In this document: in pieces, positions 52,667 through 61,575 of the stretch | Layout: each line of letters opens with the position of its first letter | How positions within the stretch are numbered: position 1 is the first letter of the stretch | NCBI RefSeq assembly: GCF_030652235.1 | Contig: NZ_JAUSBA010000050.1 | Coordinates: 1 to 64,000, forward strand | Length of the DNA: 64,000 nucleotides | Source: Cypionkella sp. | Lineage (GTDB): Bacteria > Pseudomonadota > Alphaproteobacteria > Rhodobacterales > Rhodobacteraceae | Reading direction: 5' to 3' | Made by a program: the position numbers and the translations under genes | Notes under the pieces: model-generated | Databases searched by the model: none | What the model saw: the letters and a program-made list of their open reading frames with translations, nothing else | What the model was told of the DNA's origin: nothing

Positions 52667-52686
52667 TATATCAATGCGTTGATATA
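52667..52686. promoter_or_regulatory. Inverted repeat TATATCAA-TGCG-TTGATATA
   Basis: Two exact 8-bp arms separated by 4 bp lie in the gap between the DUF2177 and ynjF-like genes. It has the look of a regulator operator. The arms are in ATCAA...TTGAT order, the reverse of an FNR box. Confidence 0.35.
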
Positions 52687-52804
52687 CGTGAATTAATGAA
52701 AAATTAAATCTTTGCCGCCGGACTCACGTTTTTGACATCTGATTGAAAGATGAAGCACAAACACGGCCAAGTCCCTATGCTGGTGCGGAATGTGGGGAGC
52801 AGGC

Positions 52805-53410
52805 ATGATAGACGCGAAACTTTTGCCGTTGCAGAACTGGCTGTTGCGGGGGCCCGCGCGGGTGCTGGCGAGGTGGGTTTCGGCGGATCAGGTCTCGCTG
52901 GCCGGATTTGCTTTAGGCGCGCTGGCGGTGCCGGCTTTGGCGTTTGGGTTTTATGGACTGGCGCTGGTTTTGCTGGCGCTGAACCGGGTGGCGGATGGCT
53001 TGGATGGTGCTGTGGCGCGGATCAACCGGCCGACAGATCGCGGGGCTTTCTTGGATATCGCGCTGGATTTCGTGTTTTACGCGCTGTTTCCACTGGGGTT
53101 TGCTTTGGCTGATCCGGGCGGCAACGCCCTGCCTGCCGCGGTGCTGATCGCCAGTTTTGTCGGCACCGGATCGTCGTTTCTGGCTTTTGCCAGCATTGCG
53201 GCGCGGCGGGGGATGCAGGCGGCTGATTATCCCAGCAAAGGGATTTATTACCTTGGTGGCTTGACCGAAGGCTTTGAAACGATTGCGATCTTCACCTTGA
53301 TGGCGCTAAATCCGGCGTGGTTCTCTGTGCTGGCTTATGGCTATGCGCTTGCCTGCTGTCTGACCACGGGCTTGCGTTGGCGGATGGGCTGGCAAGCCTT
53401 TGCCTCGTAA
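52805..53410 (+). CDS. CDP-alcohol phosphatidyltransferase, YnjF-like
   Basis: The 201-aa membrane protein contains the full CDP-alcohol phosphotransferase signature D-x2-DG-x2-AR-x8-G-x3-D-x3-D (ADGLDGAVARINRPTDRGAFLDIALD region, about residues 62-87). It should transfer a phosphatidyl group from a CDP-lipid to an alcohol. The acceptor is unknown. It precedes ynjBCD-like genes by 55 bp; E. coli ynjF lies in the same neighbourhood with ynjBCD, supporting the name. Confidence 0.8.
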   Translation: MIDAKLLPLQNWLLRGPARVLARWVSADQVSLAGFALGALAVPALAFGFYGLALVLLALNRVADGLDGAVARINRPTDRGAFLDIALDFVFYALFPLGFALADPGGNALPAAVLIASFVGTGSSFLAFASIAARRGMQAADYPSKGIYYLGGLTEGFETIAIFTLMALNPAWFSVLAYGYALACCLTTGLRWRMGWQAFAS

Positions 53411-53465
53411 GCTGCGCGGGCTATACCCTGCTGATATGATATGAATTTCTAAGATTGGAGTTACC

Positions 53466-54650
53466 ATGAAACTGCCGCTGGTTGCCGCCCTTGGGCTGCT
53501 GTTTGCCACCCCTGCGCTTGCCGATTGGGCGCAGACTTTGGCCGAGGCGAAGGGCCAGACGGTGTATTTCAACGCCTGGGGCGGCGATGCGCGCACCAAT
53601 GCGTTTATCGCTTGGGTGGGTGCCCAAACCGAGGCGCAATATGGCGTGAAGGTGGAGCAGGTGAAGCTGACCGACACGGCCGAGGCGGTGACTCGGGTGA
53701 TTTCGGAAAAGGCGGCGGGGCAAGACACGGGTGGCTCGGTCGATCTGATCTGGATCAATGGGCCGAATTTTCTGGCAATGAAGGATCAAGGTTTGTTGCA
53801 TGGGCCGTTTGTGGCCGATTTGCCGAATGCGCAGTATCTGGATTTGGCGACTTCGTCGGCGGCTTCGGTGGATTTTACGGTGCCGGTCGAGGGCATGGAA
53901 AGCCCGTGGCGGCTGGCGAAGTTTGTGTTCAGCTATGACAGTGCCAAGGTGGCAGAGGTGCCTGGCGATATGGCCGGATTTGTCGATTGGGCGGCGGCGC
54001 ATCAGGGCCGGATGACGCATCCGGACCCGTCGAATTTCATGGGGGCGACGTTTTTGAAGCAGGCGTTGATTGAACTGGCCCCCGATCCTGCTGTGTTGCA
54101 GCAGCCGGTGACCGACGCGGCGTTTGCCACGGCGACGGTGCCGTTGTGGGCGTGGTATGACGCGTTGCGGCCGAACCTGTGGCAAGGCGGGGCGACGTTT
54201 CCGGCAAGTGGCGAGGTGCAAAGCCAGATGCTGAACGATGGCGAGGTGGATATCTCGATGTCGTTTGATCCGGCCTCAACTGCGGCGGCGATTGCCGAGG
54301 GGACTTTGCCAGCGACGGCGCGGGTGTTCGTGCCGAAAGCGGGCAGCATTGGCAATATCAGCTTTGTGGCGATCCCGTACAACGCGGCCCATGCGGCGGG
54401 GGCGGAAGTGGTGGCGAACTTTCTGCTAGAGCCTGCGACCCAAGCGCATATGCAGGATATTACGGTTTTGGGCTCGTTTGCGGTGCTGGACCCGGCGCGG
54501 CTGGATGATGCGGGCAAGGCCAGGTTTGCGGCTTTGCCAAAGGCTGACGCCCTGCCCGCGCTGGAGGATCTGGGGCCGGTACTGTTGGAGCCGCATGCCA
54601 GCTGGATGACGCGTTTGGTCGCAGAATGGGCCAAGCGTTACACCAAGTGA
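53466..54650 (+). CDS. ynjB: ABC transporter substrate-binding protein, YnjB-like
   Basis: The 394-aa protein has a signal peptide (about residues 1-19, ending ALA) and the family-1-type periplasmic binding fold. VYFNAWGGDARTNAFIAWVGAQTEAQYGVKVE and DLIWINGPNFLAMKDQGLL are typical of YnjB. The ligand is not established; the family is related to thiamine/iron/spermidine binders. The permease gene overlaps its stop (GTGA). No TPP riboswitch is seen upstream. Confidence 0.82.
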   Translation: MKLPLVAALGLLFATPALADWAQTLAEAKGQTVYFNAWGGDARTNAFIAWVGAQTEAQYGVKVEQVKLTDTAEAVTRVISEKAAGQDTGGSVDLIWINGPNFLAMKDQGLLHGPFVADLPNAQYLDLATSSAASVDFTVPVEGMESPWRLAKFVFSYDSAKVAEVPGDMAGFVDWAAAHQGRMTHPDPSNFMGATFLKQALIELAPDPAVLQQPVTDAAFATATVPLWAWYDALRPNLWQGGATFPASGEVQSQMLNDGEVDISMSFDPASTAAAIAEGTLPATARVFVPKAGSIGNISFVAIPYNAAHAAGAEVVANFLLEPATQAHMQDITVLGSFAVLDPARLDDAGKARFAALPKADALPALEDLGPVLLEPHASWMTRLVAEWAKRYTK

Positions 54651-56308
54651 GCCGCTTGCGTGGCGCGGTTTTGGCGGTGGTGCTGCTGGGGCTGATCGCG
54701 CCGATTTTGGTGGGATTGGCCGAAACCGCGCGCGCGGCGTTTGGGGTGTTGCCTGCTTTGGGGTTGAACGCATGGTCGCTGAAGCCGTGGCGGATGCTGT
54801 TTGCGCAGCCGGGGTTTGGCAGCAGTCTGCGGTTGAGTGTGGTGACCGGGCTGGGATCGACCCTGATCGCGCTGGCCTTGGCGGTGGGGTTTTGTGCCGC
54901 GGCACCGGGGCGGATGCGGTGGCTGCCACCCTTTCTGGCCGTGCCGCACGCGGCGATGGCGGTGGGGTTGGCGTTTGTTTTGGCGCCCTCGGGCTGGATC
55001 GCACGGGCTTTGGCACCGGTGATGGGATGGGTTCAGCCGCCCGATATCGCCTCGGTGCATGACGCTTGGGGACTGGCGCTGATGCTGGGGCTGGTGGTGA
55101 AAGAGCTGCCGTTCTTGCTGTTGGTGATGGCATCGGGGCTGAGCCAGCTTCCCGTGGCCCGGCAGATCGCCGTCGGGCGGGCGATGGGCTATGGGCCGGG
55201 GGTGGCGTGGATCAAGCTGATCTTGCCGCAGCTTTGGCCGCTGATCCGGCTGCCGGTTTGGGTGGTGCTGGCTTACGGTGTGTCGGTGGTGGATATGGCG
55301 ATCATTCTGGGCCCGTCAAACCCGCCGACATTGGCCGTGGCGGTGCTGCGCTGGTTTAGTGCGGCAGATGTGGCGATGATCCTGCCCGCCTCGGCAGGGG
55401 CATTGCTGCAAGCGGGGCTGGTGGTGGGCTGTATTGCAGTGCTGTGGGGTGCAGAGGGCGTGCTGCGCGTTGTGGGTCGTTGGTGGTTGCGGCGCGGGGG
55501 GCGGGGGATGTCTTGGGCACCGGGTTTGCAACTGGCACGGGTTGGGGTTTGGGGTCTGATCGGGTTGGCTGCGGTGGCGCTGCTGTCGCTGATGGTGTGG
55601 TCGCTGGCCTGGCGCTGGTCTTATCCGATGATCTGGCCGGAAGCGTGGTCGGGCGGGATTTGGATGCGCGCTGACTGGGGTAAAGCCCTGATAAATACAC
55701 TTGTTTTGGCGGGCGTCACGGTGGTGCTGTCGCTGCTGTTGGCGGTGTTCTGGTTGGAGGCGGAAGAAAACCTCACGCGTGCAGCTTGGGCCGAAGCGTT
55801 GATTTATCTGCCACTGCTGATACCGCAGATTGGCTTTCTTTATGGGCTGAACGTGGTGTTTTTACGGGCTGGCATTTCGGGCGGTTACGGCGCGGTGGTC
55901 TGGGCGCAGGCATTGTTCGTGTTTCCCTATGTGATGATCGCTTTGTCAGAGCCTTGGCGGGCGTTGGATGCGCGGTTGCTGCGGCTGGCGGCGGCGTTGG
56001 GCGCGGGGCGCTGGCGACGGTTGATCGCGCTGCGCTTGCCGATGCTGCTGGGGCCGATCCTGACCGCGGCTGCGATTGGGGTGGCGGTGTCGGTGGCGCA
56101 ATATCTGCCGACGCTGTTCTTGGGCGCGGGGCGGATTGCGACACTGACAACCGAGGCGGTGACGTTGTCTTCCGGCTCGGATCGCCGGGTGACCGGTGTG
56201 TATGCCAGTCTGCAAGCTGCCCTGCCCTTCGCGGCCTATGGGCTGGCGGCGCTGGTGCCTGCGTGGTGGCATCGCAACCGGCGTGATCTGCGCAGAGGTG
56301 GGGTATGA
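54647..56308 (+). CDS. ynjC: ABC transporter permease, fused two-domain, YnjC-like
   Basis: The 553-aa inner-membrane protein carries two permease halves with about 12 membrane segments. The EAA-type loops read ARQIAVGRAMGYGPGVAWIKLILP (first half) and LLRLAAALGAGRWRRLIALRLP (second half). This double permease matches YnjC. It begins with GTG at 54647 overlapping the ynjB stop, and overlaps ynjD by 4 bases at its end. Confidence 0.85.
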   Translation: MSRLRGAVLAVVLLGLIAPILVGLAETARAAFGVLPALGLNAWSLKPWRMLFAQPGFGSSLRLSVVTGLGSTLIALALAVGFCAAAPGRMRWLPPFLAVPHAAMAVGLAFVLAPSGWIARALAPVMGWVQPPDIASVHDAWGLALMLGLVVKELPFLLLVMASGLSQLPVARQIAVGRAMGYGPGVAWIKLILPQLWPLIRLPVWVVLAYGVSVVDMAIILGPSNPPTLAVAVLRWFSAADVAMILPASAGALLQAGLVVGCIAVLWGAEGVLRVVGRWWLRRGGRGMSWAPGLQLARVGVWGLIGLAAVALLSLMVWSLAWRWSYPMIWPEAWSGGIWMRADWGKALINTLVLAGVTVVLSLLLAVFWLEAEENLTRAAWAEALIYLPLLIPQIGFLYGLNVVFLRAGISGGYGAVVWAQALFVFPYVMIALSEPWRALDARLLRLAAALGAGRWRRLIALRLPMLLGPILTAAAIGVAVSVAQYLPTLFLGAGRIATLTTEAVTLSSGSDRRVTGVYASLQAALPFAAYGLAALVPAWWHRNRRDLRRGGV

Positions 56309-56934
56309 GTCTGGAACTGTTGGAGCTTTCGGTGCGGCGAGGGGGGGTGGCGTTGTTTCCGCCCCTGTCCTTGCAGGTCGCGGGCGGCGCGGTGGCTGCG
56401 GTGATGGGGCCATCGGGGGTAGGAAAATCCACCCTGCTCGATGCTATCGGTGGCCATTTGGCGCATGGGTTTTCGCTGACCGGTCGGGTGCTTGTGCAGG
56501 GCCGCGATGTGACCGCCCTGCCCGCCGAGGCGCGGCGGATCGGGGTGATGTTTCAGGATGCGCTGCTGTTTCCGCATCTGTCGGTGGGGGATAACCTCGC
56601 CTTTGGGCTGCCTGCTGCGGTGCGCGGGCGGGCGGTGCGGCAGGCGGCGGTGGAGGCGGCTTTGGCACAGGCGGGGCTTGAGGGCATGTATGGCCGCGAT
56701 CCGGCGACGCTGTCGGGTGGCCAGCGGGCGCGGGCGGCGTTGATGCGGGCGCTATTGGCCGAGCCTTTGGCGTTGCTGTTGGATGAGCCGTTTTCCAAGC
56801 TGGATGCGGCTTTGCGCGGCGAGATGCGGCGGTTTTTGTTCGGCCATCTGCGCGCGCGCGGGATTGCGACACTGATGGTGACGCATGATCCCGAGGATGC
56901 AGCGGAGGCAGGTGGGGCAGTGGTGGTTTTGTGA
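56305..56934 (+). CDS. ynjD: ABC transporter ATPase, YnjD-like
   Basis: The 209-aa ATPase has Walker A GPSGVGKST (about residues 35-43), Q-loop VMFQDALLF, signature LSGGQRARAALMRAL, Walker B ALLLDEPFSKLD and H-loop LMVTHDPEDAAEAGG. It is short, as is YnjD. It completes the importer with YnjB and YnjC and overlaps the permease gene (ATGA). Confidence 0.88.
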   Translation: MSLELLELSVRRGGVALFPPLSLQVAGGAVAAVMGPSGVGKSTLLDAIGGHLAHGFSLTGRVLVQGRDVTALPAEARRIGVMFQDALLFPHLSVGDNLAFGLPAAVRGRAVRQAAVEAALAQAGLEGMYGRDPATLSGGQRARAALMRALLAEPLALLLDEPFSKLDAALRGEMRRFLFGHLRARGIATLMVTHDPEDAAEAGGAVVVL

Positions 56935-57071
56935 GGGTTGGGTTTGGGGCTGGCCGCTAGGGGTTTCACGTCTCCCGCTACGACATTTCTTCGCTACATC
57001 GTAGCAAACTTCGACGCACCCGTAGGATATTTGAGCCAATGTGAAACAAATTTTAGATAAATTTTAGCGGG

Positions 57072-57548
57072 TTAGCGGCGGAGGTATTCTGTGGCGATGC
57101 AGGCGGGAGCCTCGGCGCGCAGTGGGATTGATCGGAGTTGCTGCCAGTCTTTTACGTCAAAATCCGGGAAGAAGGCGTCGGCGTCGGGGATGTCGAGGCC
57201 GACTTCGGTGATCAGCAGGCGGTCCGCGAGGGGCAAAAGCGCGCGGTAGATACCTTCGCCACCGATGCCGTAAGCGCGGGCATAGCCTTGGGTGCGGGCG
57301 AAATCCAGGGCGGCTTCGGGGGTGGGGAAGACGTGCTCTGTCAGGGATTTGTCAGACGAGACCACGCAATTCAGACGATTTTTCAATGGCTTAAATGGCA
57401 GGCTTTCCCATGTCTTGCGGCCCATGATGATGCCCCCCCCGGTGGTTTCGCGTTGGAAAAACGCCAGATCCTCGGGCGCGTGCCACGGGATCAGGTTGTC
57501 TTTGCCAATAGCGCCATTGCGCGCGCGGGCGACGACGAGGCTAAGCAT
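57072..57548 (-). CDS. folA: Dihydrofolate reductase
   Basis: The 158-aa enzyme reduces dihydrofolate with NADPH. Visible are VVARARNGAIGKDNLIPWHAPEDLAFFQRET, GRKTWESLP, and GIGGEGIYRALLPLADRLLITEV. The start overlaps the thyA stop by 1 base (TGATG), giving the usual thyA-folA operon. Length is normal. Confidence 0.94.
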   Translation of the reverse strand: MLSLVVARARNGAIGKDNLIPWHAPEDLAFFQRETTGGGIIMGRKTWESLPFKPLKNRLNCVVSSDKSLTEHVFPTPEAALDFARTQGYARAYGIGGEGIYRALLPLADRLLITEVGLDIPDADAFFPDFDVKDWQQLRSIPLRAEAPACIATEYLRR

Positions 57549-58381
57549 CAGACCGCCACCGGCGCTTTGATCGCCGGATCGGGATCGTAGTTCAGAAAAT
57601 CAAAATCTTCGTATTTGAAGTCGAAAATCGACGTGACCTGCCGCTTGATGCGCAGGGTGGGCAGGGGTTTTGGGCTGCGGGCCAGTTGCGTCTGCACCTG
57701 ATCCAGATGGTTCGAATAGATGTGCGCGTCGCCCATGGTGTGAATGAAATCGCCCGGCTCGTAGCCCGTCACATGCGCCAACATGCATTGCAGCAGCGCA
57801 TAAGACGCGATGTTGAACGGCACGCCGAGGAACATATCGGCGGAACGTTGGTAAAGTTGCAGGTGCAGCTTGCGGCCTGCGATGCGGACTTGCCACAGGG
57901 TGTGGCAGGGCGGCAGCGCCATATCCGGCACCTGCGCAGGGTTCCAAGCCGAGACAATCAGGCGGCGGCTGTCGGGGGTTTTGCGAATCGCGGTCACCAA
58001 ACCCTCGATTTGATCGACGCTGTCGGCATAGAACACCGGGCGGCCTTCGGGGTCTGCGCCTGCGGGGGTCAGCTTGGGGAAGCGCCGCCATTGCGCGCCG
58101 TAAACCGGGCCCAGATCGCCGTTCGCATCCGCCCATTCATCCCAGATGCCGACGCCATTTGCCTTGAGATAGCCGATGTTGGTGTCACCGTTCAGGAACC
58201 ACAACAGCTCGTGGATGATGGATTTCAGGTGCAATTTCTTGGTGGTGACCAGCGGAAAGCCTTGGGTCAGGTCATAGCGGCTCTGCATCCCGAAATACGA
58301 AATCGTCCCGGTGCCGGTGCGGTCGGTCGAGGTTTCGCCCTCGGCCAGCACGGTACGCAATGCGTCGAGATAGGTTTGCAC
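57548..58381 (-). CDS. thyA: Thymidylate synthase
   Basis: The 277-aa enzyme methylates dUMP to dTMP using methylene-tetrahydrofolate. The active-site Cys is C159 in [27 protein letters not shown] and the Arg/Asp substrate motifs are present. It begins with GTG at 58381 (MQTYLDAL); no in-frame ATG lies nearby. First gene of the thyA-folA operon. Confidence 0.95.
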   Translation of the reverse strand: MQTYLDALRTVLAEGETSTDRTGTGTISYFGMQSRYDLTQGFPLVTTKKLHLKSIIHELLWFLNGDTNIGYLKANGVGIWDEWADANGDLGPVYGAQWRRFPKLTPAGADPEGRPVFYADSVDQIEGLVTAIRKTPDSRRLIVSAWNPAQVPDMALPPCHTLWQVRIAGRKLHLQLYQRSADMFLGVPFNIASYALLQCMLAHVTGYEPGDFIHTMGDAHIYSNHLDQVQTQLARSPKPLPTLRIKRQVTSIFDFKYEDFDFLNYDPDPAIKAPVAV

Positions 58382-58629
58382 GTCTGTGTTCCGTTTGGTT
58401 TAAGGGTTTTGGTTTGCGGGCGCGTGACAAGCTGTTGTCAGGCTTGGCGGTGGTTTGTCTATATATAGACATGATCTATGCGCTAGGCCAAGGCCGAAGC
58501 TTGCACTTGCAAGGGGTGATGCCGGGCGGGCACAGCGGTGAAAGATTGGATGTCAAAATCGAATCCTTTTTGACTTTCAAGGGTTTTGCACGCAAAGTTG
58601 ATGTGATTTTCGTGAGGTTGGGACTGTTG
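58382..58629. promoter_or_regulatory. Divergent region thyA / lipoprotein with a 16-bp palindrome
   Basis: This 248-bp gap contains the perfect palindrome TGTCTATATATAGACA (58456-58471), a likely operator or promoter core. The ORF running through the gap in frame with the lipoprotein is non-conserved leader. No other structure is evident. Confidence 0.45.
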
Positions 58630-59634
58630 ATGAAACCGATTTATCTGCTGTTTGCTGCGGCACTGACTTTGGCAGCTTGTGACGGCAACCCATTCTTGCC
58701 GGATGATCCGAGCACAGGTGTTCCTCCCACCGGCACCGGTGGCACGACGGATGGCACGGCCAAATCTGCGATCCGGCGCGTCGAGGTGAAAGACACCTCT
58801 ACCGGTAACGGTTATGCGGAAGGCTTCAAGTACAACGCTGCTGACGATACGTTTGATGTGGATGGCTTGGGTTTTGACGGCGGCAACGTTTACCAGCGCG
58901 GCACAGCTGTGGCCTCACTTGGGCCTTTCAAGGTCTACGAAGGCGATAACACCTTTACCGACCCTGCTACCGGGACCGTGATCAACCAGTTTGCGCATCG
59001 CGCGATCTATGGCATTTCGTCCAGCGGGCGCACCAGTTTTGCCGTTGTGCGCACTGGGGCGTATATCCCTTACGGCTTTGGCGGGTTTGTCTATCAGCGC
59101 GATCGTGGGGTGACGTTGCCGAGTTCAGGGCAGGCCGGCTATCAGGGAAAATATGCGGCGTTGCGCGATTTCGACGGCACTGCCGGGTTGGAATATGCCA
59201 CGGGTGACATGCAGGTGGCGATCGACTTCAACGATTTCAACGATGGGGCAGCGGTGCAGGGCCAAGTGTTCAACCGCGCGATCCTTGACTCGAATGGCAA
59301 TGACATCACCGGCAGCGTGATCACGGCGATGAACGACAACCTTGACCCGACAACTCCGCTGACCGAATTGCCGACCTTGGTTTTCGCAGTCGGGCCTGGC
59401 GTGCTGAATGGCGGCGACAAATCGGCAGGCGAAATCGCGGGCAATTTGAGCAGTCATTATGTCGACGGCAGTGGTGTGCAGACTTTTGAGTCCGGAAAAT
59501 ACTACGCGCTGATCACAAATGGTGAAAATCTGAACGCGGGCGAAGTGGTTGGCATCATCGTGGTCGAAGCGGAAGATCCCCGGCTTGAGGGCGTCACCGT
59601 GCGTGAGACCGGCGGATTTATCCTGTATCGGTAA
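58630..59634 (+). CDS. Lipoprotein with TbpB-like beta-barrel domain, probable type XI secretion cargo
   Basis: The 334-aa protein has a lipoprotein signal (LTLAAC, lipid-modified C17), a Pro/Thr/Gly-rich linker (about residues 20-45) and a beta-rich body. The C-terminal part (about 210-334) has the alternating pattern of TbpB-type eight-strand barrels: DFNDFNDGAAVQGQVFNRAIL, GEIAGNLSSHYVDG, YYALITNGENLNAGEVVGIIVVE and GGFILYR at the end. Cargo lipoproteins of Slam translocators have such barrels. A Slam-like gene follows 5 bp downstream. The natural ligand is unknown. ATG 58630 is chosen because it gives the lipobox. Confidence 0.7.
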   Translation: MKPIYLLFAAALTLAACDGNPFLPDDPSTGVPPTGTGGTTDGTAKSAIRRVEVKDTSTGNGYAEGFKYNAADDTFDVDGLGFDGGNVYQRGTAVASLGPFKVYEGDNTFTDPATGTVINQFAHRAIYGISSSGRTSFAVVRTGAYIPYGFGGFVYQRDRGVTLPSSGQAGYQGKYAALRDFDGTAGLEYATGDMQVAIDFNDFNDGAAVQGQVFNRAILDSNGNDITGSVITAMNDNLDPTTPLTELPTLVFAVGPGVLNGGDKSAGEIAGNLSSHYVDGSGVQTFESGKYYALITNGENLNAGEVVGIIVVEAEDPRLEGVTVRETGGFILYR

Positions 59635-59639
59635 GCCCA

Positions 59640-61007
59640 ATGCACCGCCTTGCCAGAGCCCTGCTGATCGCGGCCAGTCTGATCAGCCCGATGGCTGCGC
59701 AGGCGAAGCCGGTCACTCTGGGCGTCGAGGCCATGCGGCAACTGGCGTTCGAGGCGGTGACGGCGGGCTTTGCAGAGCAGGCCTTCGTTTACACCGATCT
59801 ACTGCTGCAACGCGACACAAAGGACAGCACGGCACTGGCGATCCGCGCGCAAGCTTTGCGCGCCCTGGGCCGCACCGAAGAGGCGCAAGTGGCGGCGAGA
59901 TTTGCTTGGAAGTATGCGCACAGCGATAACGGTCGCTATGGGGCCGCAATGGCGATGGCGCAGGTGTTGTCGACCGAGGGCAGGCGCACGGCGGCGCAGT
60001 TATGGTTGCGGCGTGCGGCAGAAGTCGCGCCCAACGCCCGCGCCTATGCGATCGCGCGGCGTGATTTTGGCTATGTGAAGTCGCGTAATCCTTGGGTTTT
60101 CCAGCTCGACGCCTCGGCTTCGCCGTCGTCAAATGTGAATAATGGCAGCAGCAACAGCTTCATGAGCATTGGCGGCCTGCCGATTCTGTTTGATATCCCC
60201 CCTGACCAACAGGCGCTGTCAGGATTTCAATTCGGCCTTGGTCTGACAGGCAAATATCGGTTTTCACCAACCGCCCCGAATCGTCAGACCGAAGCGAGGA
60301 TCGGGCTCATGTCGCAGGGCGTGGCGCTGTCTGGCGATGCCAAGGATAAGGCACCAGATGCACACGCGCAGGACTACACCTATACCGCGCTGGAGTTCGG
60401 GATGGCGCATCATCGCGGCTTGGACCCTGCAGCACAGAATGTGCTGCATGTTACGGGCACGGCAGGACATAACTGGTATGGCGGCGATGATCTGTCGAAT
60501 TATCTGCGCCTCTCGCTGGGCTTGGACCACAAATTGGCGCATGGCTCCAGTCTCAGCTTTGGCCTTTCGGGCGATCATACCGCACGGCTGGATCGGCCTA
60601 TCCAGTCGTCAGATCGGATTACCGCCTCGGTGGGTTACACCTTTGCTTTGGGGGCAAATCGTCTGTCGGTTGAGGTCGAGGGGGCGCAGACCACTTCCGA
60701 TTCGGCTGAGGTGCGCAATGATGCGGTGACACTGTCGCTGGGGTGGAAAAAAACCAAGCCTGTGGCGGGGCTGATCTTGTCAGGTGGGTTGGATCTGACA
60801 CAGCAGGTGTTTGCCGACTCGCGGTATGTTATCGGTGGGCGCGAGGATGACAAGCTGACCGCGCAGTTGCAGGTTGGTTTCCAGAATATTGAGTATATGG
60901 GGTTTTCGCCCGTTGTGACGATGCAGGTGACGCAGGTGCAATCGAATACCGCCCAAAATGAGCGGCGCAACCTTGGCATCACTCTGGGCATACAATCAGC
61001 CTTCTAA
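59640..61007 (+). CDS. Slam-type surface lipoprotein assembly modifier (type XI secretion translocator)
   Basis: The 455-aa protein has a signal peptide (about 1-23), a periplasmic TPR-like helical domain (about 25-150, AVTAGFAEQAFVYTDLLLQ, LALRALGRTEEAQVAARFAW) and a C-terminal outer-membrane barrel (about 155-455) ending in Phe. The junction FQLDASASPSSNVNNGSSN and the following IGGLPILFD are characteristic of the Slam/DUF560 family. Slam moves lipoproteins to the cell surface. It lies directly after the lipoprotein gene, as cargo-translocator pairs usually do. Confidence 0.78.
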   Translation: MHRLARALLIAASLISPMAAQAKPVTLGVEAMRQLAFEAVTAGFAEQAFVYTDLLLQRDTKDSTALAIRAQALRALGRTEEAQVAARFAWKYAHSDNGRYGAAMAMAQVLSTEGRRTAAQLWLRRAAEVAPNARAYAIARRDFGYVKSRNPWVFQLDASASPSSNVNNGSSNSFMSIGGLPILFDIPPDQQALSGFQFGLGLTGKYRFSPTAPNRQTEARIGLMSQGVALSGDAKDKAPDAHAQDYTYTALEFGMAHHRGLDPAAQNVLHVTGTAGHNWYGGDDLSNYLRLSLGLDHKLAHGSSLSFGLSGDHTARLDRPIQSSDRITASVGYTFALGANRLSVEVEGAQTTSDSAEVRNDAVTLSLGWKKTKPVAGLILSGGLDLTQQVFADSRYVIGGREDDKLTAQLQVGFQNIEYMGFSPVVTMQVTQVQSNTAQNERRNLGITLGIQSAF

Positions 61008-61062
61008 CCCCTCGCCTTTCCCGGTTTGCCTGCTAAGTTGAACGCCAACACAGGAGCTGCGC

Positions 61063-61491
61063 ATGACAATTCGCTATTTACACACGATGGTCCGGGTGCT
61101 GGATCTTGACGCTTCGATGGCGTTCTATCGCCTGCTGGGGTTGGAGGAGACCAAGCGCTATACCAATGACAAGGGGCGGTTTACGCTGGTGTTCATGGCA
61201 CCTCCGGGGCAGCCGGATTGCCCGGTGGAGTTGACCTATAATTGGGATGGTGATGCGGGATTGCCGTCGGATTCGCGGCATTTTGGGCATTTGGCCTATG
61301 AGGTGGACGATATCTACGCCACTTGCGCGCATTTGGCGGCCAATGGTGTGCTGATCAACCGTCCGCCGCGCGATGGGCATATGGCGTTTGTGAGATCCCC
61401 GGATAACGTCTCGATCGAGATTTTGCAGAAGGGGGAGTCGTTGGCTGCGGCGGAGCCTTGGGCTAGCATGGGCAATACCGGCAGTTGGTGA
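61063..61491 (+). CDS. gloA: Lactoylglutathione lyase (glyoxalase I)
   Basis: The 142-aa single-domain VOC enzyme converts the methylglyoxal-glutathione hemithioacetal to lactoylglutathione. Visible are YLHTMVRVLDLDASMAFYRLLGLEE (metal His), VELTYNWD (metal Glu), FGHLAYEVDDIYATC and VSIEILQKG. Length fits the family. Transcribed alone. Confidence 0.88.
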   Translation: MTIRYLHTMVRVLDLDASMAFYRLLGLEETKRYTNDKGRFTLVFMAPPGQPDCPVELTYNWDGDAGLPSDSRHFGHLAYEVDDIYATCAHLAANGVLINRPPRDGHMAFVRSPDNVSIEILQKGESLAAAEPWASMGNTGSW

Positions 61492-61521
61492 GGATTTTCT
61501 CTGGAAGCGCGTGTTGAAACA

Positions 61522-61558
61522 TGCACCTTCGGCGGAAGTATTTTTGCCAATGTGAATA
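61522..61558. repeat. Half copy of the GCCTCCGGCGGGAGTATTT element
   Basis: GCACCTTCGGCGGAAGTATTTTTGCCAATGTGAA keeps the right arm of the repeat in altered form and the CCAATGTGAA flank found in inverted form at copy 3. The left arm is missing. A related flank occurs at 57028-57053. Confidence 0.5.
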
Positions 61559-61575
61559 GTTAAGAAATTGGGCCA

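Noticed and set aside
52667-52686. FNR/FnrL box
   Set aside because: The arms read ATCAA-N4-TTGAT, the opposite order from the TTGAT-N4-ATCAA consensus.
53411-53465. TPP riboswitch before the ynjB-like gene
   Set aside because: The gap is only 55 bp and shows none of the conserved THI-element segments.
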